A DNA stretch of 64,000 nt from Aselliscus stoliczkanus (Eukaryota > Chordata > Mammalia > Chiroptera > Hipposideridae). The notes under the pieces are model-generated. The model made no database searches. It was given only the letters and a program-made list of their open reading frames with translations, and was not told the DNA's origin. Shown here one piece after another: positions 58,016 to 64,000 of this stretch (its first letter is position 1; each line of letters begins with the position of its first letter). The position numbers and the translations under genes are program-made. The stretch is taken from positions 108,564,687 to 108,628,686 of the forward strand of contig CM066732.1 in NCBI GenBank assembly GCA_033961575.1. The letters run 5' to 3'.

Positions 58016-59905
58016 GCTCATGTTTACAGAAATCAGTATTTGAACTTGATTCTGTCTTAAGCCAAACATTTTTCTCTTATCTCACTTTTGCCTCTCCAAA
58101 CAAATACTTAATATTTATTTACCTTTAGACTCTGATTTTCTTTAGAGTCTGCTTCATGCAAATGACCCAGCAATCTTTAAACTTCCCGAGGGTATGGTCT
58201 GTGCTTATTTTGTTGACCACTGTCTTCCTAGAGCCCAGCAGACCACTCACTACCTTGAATAGCTAGGCTCTCACAAAACTTTTGCTTGGCAGTAGGTCCA
58301 TTTTCTGAATCTCTAAATGTATTTGTTTCAATTCTCGAACATCCCTCTTAAAGGCTGCCTCCATTCTGCACACACAAACGTGATCATCACAGCAGATGCA
58401 TATGCAGAAACAAGTCAGAATTGCAGGGTCCCCTAGGGAACTCAGGATCTGAAAGACGGGGACTAGCTGTTGGTTTCCCCAAAAAAGATATCATTCCTGG
58501 GCTGCCCCTGACTGCGCCATGGTGGCTACAGTTTGGATGGCGGGAGCAATGATTGGCTGGGCTTCCTTGGGAAGGTCGTGCTGGAGTCAAGTCTGGTCCA
58601 GAATTGAATATGATCAGATGTTGTCTTATACTTTAAATGACTGGCTAAGGATCCTTCTTTTCTGCCCTCCCTTACTCCCTTTCTCCTTCCTTCCTGTCCT
58701 TCTTTCTTTCGATGAACATGTATTGAGCGCCTGTTACTTACTAAGAATAGAGAGGAAGGTGGGTGGGAGAAACCTGAAAAAATTAAAGGTGATTAATACC
58801 ATTCTTGCCATTAAGGAATTCTAACCAAGTAAGGGACCTGGGCATGCAGTCAAGTTCCCAATTAGAGCAAGGCAGCAAGACATGGAGCCCTTGAAGGGTG
58901 TGGGAGTGCAGAGCAAGGAGCATGGAATACAAGCTGGGGATTGGAGAGGACTTGGGGGGCAGCTTGGGGCTCACAGGAGACAGAGCTCCAGGACAGAGGC
59001 CCACAGAAGCCTCAAGTCCTCCATGGCAGTGCAGAGGAGCTGGCAGGAACACAGAGCCCGGCACGTTCCACAGACCATACAGAGGGGGCACATGTGTCCT
59101 TCTTGGCCCTTCTTCCTGAAACGGGCTTAGAATGAGACTTCACAGAATCCCCAGAAATGCTGAGGGGATGTGGAAAGAGCCTGGAGTGACCCCACTGCCA
59201 TTAGAGAGAAACCAGAGCAAAGGCTGCAGGCTGTTGGGGCCTGTGGCTCCTGCCAGATAGAAATGTGCTCTGGGACCCCTGGGGGAAGCTGGGCTGTTAA
59301 CTGCAAGCACCCGAAAACCATTGGGATTACCATAAGGGACAAAAAGAACTTGTTCTAGGGTTGGAGGGATGTCTCACAGAGCCCAAGGGACTGGGGCACC
59401 ATAAGGAACCTGGAAATTTCTTTCTCTCCATTGCTTCTCTATGCCTCCCCCTGTCTGTGCCTGCTTTGCTTGTCTGATTCCCAGTCCTCAGAGTAGAAAA
59501 TAGCCACTGAGTTTGCACCTGAATGAAGCAGCTAGACAAACACTTGGGAGGGGATGAGTTAAACCCAACATGAGAGCCAAGTTCTAGAAAATCAAAAGGG
59601 AGGTCCCAGTGGGAAACACATGCTCTTTGTAGAGCTCAAAGAGGGTCATCTAGTGAATGGAGTTTGGGTCTCTGGGCTCTGGCTTCCCTGAGGGGCTTTG
59701 TCTCGTGCTGGGATGTCCCTGCAGACTCCAGGCTGCATCAACAGGCAGCCACACTCTGGATGGGTGGCTAGACTGGGTGATCTTTAAGGGTGTGTTCAGA
59801 GAAGTCCTTTATTTGTGTTGGAACAAACATAGGACTGGTGCAGCTGCAGGGATGTCACTGACTTGGTGTCTGAGGAAGGCGTCCAAATTCTGGCTGCTCT
59901 TATTA
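58016..59905. other. Intergenic, no gene seen
   Basis: Unique-looking sequence with a small L2-like piece near 58705-58760 ('gaacatgtattgagcgcctg'). No exon was recognised. Confidence 0.6.
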
Positions 59906-59908
59906 ACT

Positions 59909-60210
59909 GGGCTATTGAGCACTTGAAATGTAGCCAGTCCAAGCTGAAATGTGCCGGGAATGTAAAATACACATTGGATTTTGAAGACTTAACACCTCCC
60001 AAATATAAAATGTCTCATTACTCTTTTACTATTATTAACAGGAACTTTAATATTAATGTTGAAATAATATTTTGGATATTTTAGCTTAAAATATAATACT
60101 AGAGTTAATTTCATCTGTGTCTTTTTACTTTTTAATCATGGGGCTCTTAGAAAAATTTAAAATTACAAAAATGGCTCTCATTATATTTCTATTGGACATC
60201 ACCAATCTAG
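59909..60210. mobile_element. hAT-type MER element
   Basis: 'gggctattgagcacttgaaa', 'gtaaaatacacattggattt', 'ataatattttggatatttta' and the end 'tatatttctattggacatca' follow a common ~350-bp non-autonomous DNA element I recall as hAT-derived. I am not sure of its name. Confidence 0.6.
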
Positions 60211-61234
60211 ACTCTAGACCTAATGCATTGCTTTTATTGAAATGAACAAAATCACACAGACTTGGCACTGCTCTAAAAAGTTGGGGAGAGGTGTTGATGC
60301 AATCTCAATGCCTTAGCTTCCATTCAGTAAATTAATTAAGTAGCACCTTGTCCTCTAGGATCCCAAATTCTGGCCCAACCCTTCTCACTGCCTGCAACAA
60401 GCCAGCCCTAACCAGAGGAGACAAGGTGAGGACGATGTTCCTGACTGAAGGCCTGTGTACCCTCAGGGGCCTGCGGATGTACTCAGGGGAACTGCAGGCT
60501 ATTCCACTACTCTGGAAAACTTGACAGAAAGAAATTATACAGCTTCTCAAGTACCGCTGCATTGGACGATGAGGTCAGTTTCTTGACCCTGGGTTTCTAG
60601 CAACCCAGCGAGGCAAGGTGGGTGGTCTCAGCTGATCAGAAGTTCTAATTTGCAATTAAAAATTTACCTAATTAATGAAAATGTTGAAAACGATTCAATT
60701 ACTCATTAAGATATAATTGGTGACGGAATAAGATATAATTGGTGACGGAAAGTTTGGGACTCATTGACAGAAGTAATTGTATTCTTCAAAGTCCTGGTGG
60801 TTCTTGGATGTTTTATCTCCACACATGGAATGACAGAGTTCCCTTTAACATTCCCCCAGGAATGTGTCCTTGGCATATACACCCCTCCCAAAATTCATAG
60901 AATTCTGATATTTGGAAGGTTTCAGTTATTTTGCTACCTGGGATGATGAGCAACTGTCATCACTGTCAAAGCCCCATGAGTAGCCCCCATGCTCTTTATT
61001 CAGCCCCACTTACACCACACCTTGGAATGCACCAAGCTTTAAACTACTCCATCTCCAAAAACTAAGTCAGAGTTATAAGCACAGATTCCTTAGTTTATGC
61101 TGCATGTCACTGTCATACTTACAGAACTAGTTCTTCACCCTCATTGAGACCACCGGTGCCTGGGCCTTCCCCGTGCGCTCACATCCCGTTCTCCTGGACC
61201 TTCACCTTAGGGAAGACGGTATTGGCCAGGAGTT
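60211..61234. other. Intergenic, no gene seen; contains a 22-bp tandem duplication
   Basis: No exon or named repeat was recognised. An exact two-copy 22-bp tandem repeat lies at 60707-60750. Confidence 0.6.
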
Positions 61235-61370
61235 CAGGGCATGTGCTTAGGAACAGACTGCCTGGGTTGCGACCCCACACCTTCCTTACAACCTGTAAGA
61301 CTGTGGGCAAGTTGCTTAATCTTTTAAGAGCTCAGTTTCCTTCATTGTAGATGGGTTTGTGAGATCACCT
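61235..61370. mobile_element. MIR-like fragment
   Basis: 'aacagactgcctgggttgcg', 'tgtgggcaagttgcttaatc' and 'agctcagtttccttcattgt' are a clear MIR. Confidence 0.75.
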
Positions 61371-61397
61371 ACTTCATTGGGAAAAATGTGATATACA

Positions 61398-61400
<3 letters not shown>

Positions 61401-61440
<40 letters not shown>
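61401..61440 (+). repeat. (CA)n microsatellite
   Basis: Twenty uninterrupted AC units, directly after the MIR-like fragment. Confidence 0.98.
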
Positions 61441-61442
<2 letters not shown>

Positions 61443-61689
61443 TGAGATAATGCGGGTAGAGCTTTTATAGTGCCTAGTTCACAGACGCTCTCAGCAACAG
61501 TTAGCTATTATTGGCTCTGTCTTTTTTCTTGGCCATTGGGGCTGTTCAGAGAAGGCTTGAGAATCTGACTGCTAGTCTCTGCTACAGAGTCACCATACTC
61601 CCCATAGCCTGGCCATTAGAGAGAGAGAGTGTGTATGTGTGTGCGTGTGTATAAAAGTTTTATCCACAATTATGTATGTCAGTGTGTCC

Positions 61690-62480
61690 TTTTTTGGTAA
61701 TAGCTTTATAATTCACATAGCATACAATTCACTCATTTAAAGTGTACAAACCTATAGTTTTTATATTATAGAGTGGTACAATGATCAGCACAATCAATTT
61801 TAGAACATTTCCCTGACCTTCAAAAGAAACCCAATACCCTGTACCGTCAATCTCCAGTTTTTTCCAAGCTCCTTTGGTCCCAGGCAACCATAAATCTACA
61901 TTTTTCTCTTTAGATCTGCCTATTCTGGACATTTCATATAAATGAGACCATACGATATGTGGTCTTTCATGACTGTTTTTTTTTTCCACTTAACATATTT
62001 CCAAGGTTTGTCCATGTTGTAGCATGTATTAGCACTGTATTCCTTTTTATGGCCCAGTAATATTCCTTTGTATGAATATACCACGTTTTGTTTATTCATT
62101 CATCAGTTGGTGGACATTCGGTTGTTTCCACTTTCTGGCTACTATAAATAATGTTGTTATGAGCATTCATGTACAAATTTGTAAGTAGTCATATGTTTTA
62201 ATTTCTTTTGGGTATATAAATAGGAGTGGGATTACTGGATCCTATGTTAAGTCTGTGTTTAACTTTTGAGGAATTGCCAAATTATTTTCCAAAGTGGTTG
62301 CACCCTTTTATATTCCCACCAGCCATGTATGAGAGTTCTAATTTCTCCATATCTTTGCCAACACTTGTTATTATGTGTCTTTTTGATTATAGCCATTCTA
62401 GTATATGTGAAGTGCTATCCTATTATGGTTTTGATTTGCATTTCCCTGATGGCTAATGATATTGAGTAGCCTGGCAATCA
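61690..62480 (-). mobile_element. Old L1 3'-region fragment, minus strand
   Basis: 'cattcacatagcatacaattc'-like start, then 'tctggacatttcatataaat', 'ataccacgttttgtttattc', 'ggaattgccaaattattttc' and 'ttgatttgcatttccctgat' as at 7918-8640. Frames are broken. Confidence 0.85.
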
Positions 62481-64000
62481 TTTCATCCATCATTTGCTTA
62501 TTATCTCTTCGAGTCCCGTTGTGGATATTCTGATATTTTAGAAACTTCACTAAGTCCCCATTCTTCTCACCTCCAGAGATCCCATCTCTTCTGCTATTCT
62601 GAAACATCTCCATGAACTCATTCTTCAACAAATATTTATTGGGTTTCATTTATGTGGTACGTGCTGGTGGCTGGGGATATACAACTGAATAAGCCATGCT
62701 TTTTGCCTTCATCCCTTATTTGTTCATAGTTTTGGGTTGCTGTTTACAGTCTGATGGAAACTTGTCATGGTGAGACTCCTCTGCTTAATATGCTTCTGTG
62801 GCATTTTAAAATTTGGGATAAAACTTAATGACAAAACTCATGGCAACCAAGGGTCTGCGTATATAGGAGTGTTAAGTCAGCCTAGCCACCTTCCCTGCCA
62901 TTCTCTCTGCCTCCCATCTTCTGCTACCATCTTAGGCTCCAAATGATAATTTTTTTGTGCAGCCCTACCCTGTTCTCCACTGGCCCTTCTAGACTGTAAG
63001 CTTCTAAGGGCAGGGGATCCTGCATTTCCTACAGCATCCTGCATTTCCTACAGCCCTAGGACAATACTTGGCACATGGAAAGTACTCAGTACAACACGAT
63101 ACAATGTACTTGATACATTTACCATTGAATTAATAAGTGAATAGATGGCAAAATAAGTGAGTGCATGTAGGTACATAGTTCCACCAAGCAGTGTGATTTA
63201 TTGTAGTTTTTAGTTGGCTGAAGTTGCGCTCTATTCTGATCCCCATTTTTAACTGGCCTGAGCTCTATGCCAGGCCAGCTGGACTGAGCAGGCTTTATGT
63301 TAGTCAAGTATTTATAACAAATAGTGGTGCTCTATGGAGCTTTAACTCCTGGCATATTTGGATTTGTACCCTGAAGGGCTTTAAGCAAAATGAAGTAAAA
63401 TGACACCATGTAAAATAAAATACCCACCATCTGAATATAAACATGTTGAACAGAGTCATGTTACAGGAGCCTGCATGGATATCTGCAAGGAAACCCAGAG
63501 AGTTAAAAGTGTCCAGTCATGGTGTATCTTCCCCTTTACCCTCATATAGGCAAAGGTCTCTCTCTGCCCAGGACAGGAAAATGTTGCTCTCCTGGATGGT
63601 TTTGTTGAGGGAGGGGATAAAGAGAGGGCGGAAGTGGGCTTCCAGTGGGGTATCCGGCCCAGCCTGGCCCCGGGAGCGACAGGATGCAGGGGAGCCAGGC
63701 TCTCCAGCCCTCTCTCCTCAGGCCATTTCCTATGTTCAGAGGTATATGTGGTGGCCCATGTGATGCAACAGTGATAAGTTCATTGTCCTAAAATCTAAAC
63801 CTGGGAGGGAGGAAACGCCTGGCATTTATGATATGTCTATCTGCTTGTTTGCTGAGAATGTTGTCTGGGGGAGATAATAAGCATGGAGGTGATAGTGTTT
63901 TCAGAGATCTTTGTGAATATAATGCCCTGATGATGAGCTAAGGCACTGATGACACGTGAAACAGGACTCAGCTCTCACAGCCAGGCTAAGCTTGCCCCTG
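62481..64000. other. Intergenic to window end; L2-like piece and small duplication
   Basis: An L2-like fragment lies at about 62615-62705 ('caacaaatatttattgggtt', 'ggctggggatatacaactga'). An exact 19-bp tandem duplication lies at 63017-63054. No exon was recognised before the window ends. Confidence 0.6.

Noticed and set aside
58519..58824. Open frame that might be an upstream exon of the next gene
   Set aside because: No resemblance to MYZAP or other junction proteins, and no splice context. It probably lies in intergenic sequence.

Overview
This is a stretch of placental-mammal genomic DNA. It has long introns with GT-AG splice sites and dense interspersed repeats: old L1 and HAL1-like copies, MIR, L2, hAT and Tigger fragments, and microsatellites. 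Two related tRNA-derived SINE groups are younger than the rest. Several copies keep target-site duplications and A-tails. Their head reads GGCCGAGTGGCGCAGTGG, then a B box, then CACATATGAGGGCCAGTGAC. I have no database, but these SINEs and an L1 3' end suggest a bat, perhaps a horseshoe or leaf-nosed bat. That is inference with moderate confidence.

The only protein-coding gene I can support is the 3' portion of CGNL1 (cingulin-like 1, also called paracingulin or JACOP) on the + strand. It encodes a tight- and adherens-junction coiled-coil protein. Eleven exons between 10716 and 38261 join in frame to give the last ~499 residues: most of the rod and the acidic C-terminal tail. The window opens inside an upstream CGNL1 intron (1-10715). 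The stop codon is at 38259-38261. A ~3 kb 3' UTR probably ends near 41250, after an AATAAA at 41227.

The introns carry the repeats. A ferritin heavy chain retrocopy lies on the - strand at 11592-11963 and splits an older MER5-like element. There are short SINEs at 6.9 and 19.8 kb (+) and long SINEs at 13.6, 28.0 and 34.3 kb (-). They alternate in orientation between groups of exons, so the pre-mRNA contains complementary segments flanking exons. An L1 antisense to the gene lies at 7.9-9.35 kb.

From ~41.25 kb to the end is intergenic, with no supported coding exon. In human the next gene downstream is MYZAP/GCOM1, and it is not reached here. This region holds more SINEs (45.6, 47.1, 49.8, 52.0 kb), minus-strand L1 fragments (47.0, 53.0, 53.7, 61.7 kb), a HAL1/L1-like element (55.9-58.0 kb) interrupted by a Tigger-type transposon with a GA microsatellite, and small exact tandem duplications. 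I found no new multi-gene system. The points worth a second look are splice-site choices, heptad-sized exons, nested insertions and intronic inverted repeats.
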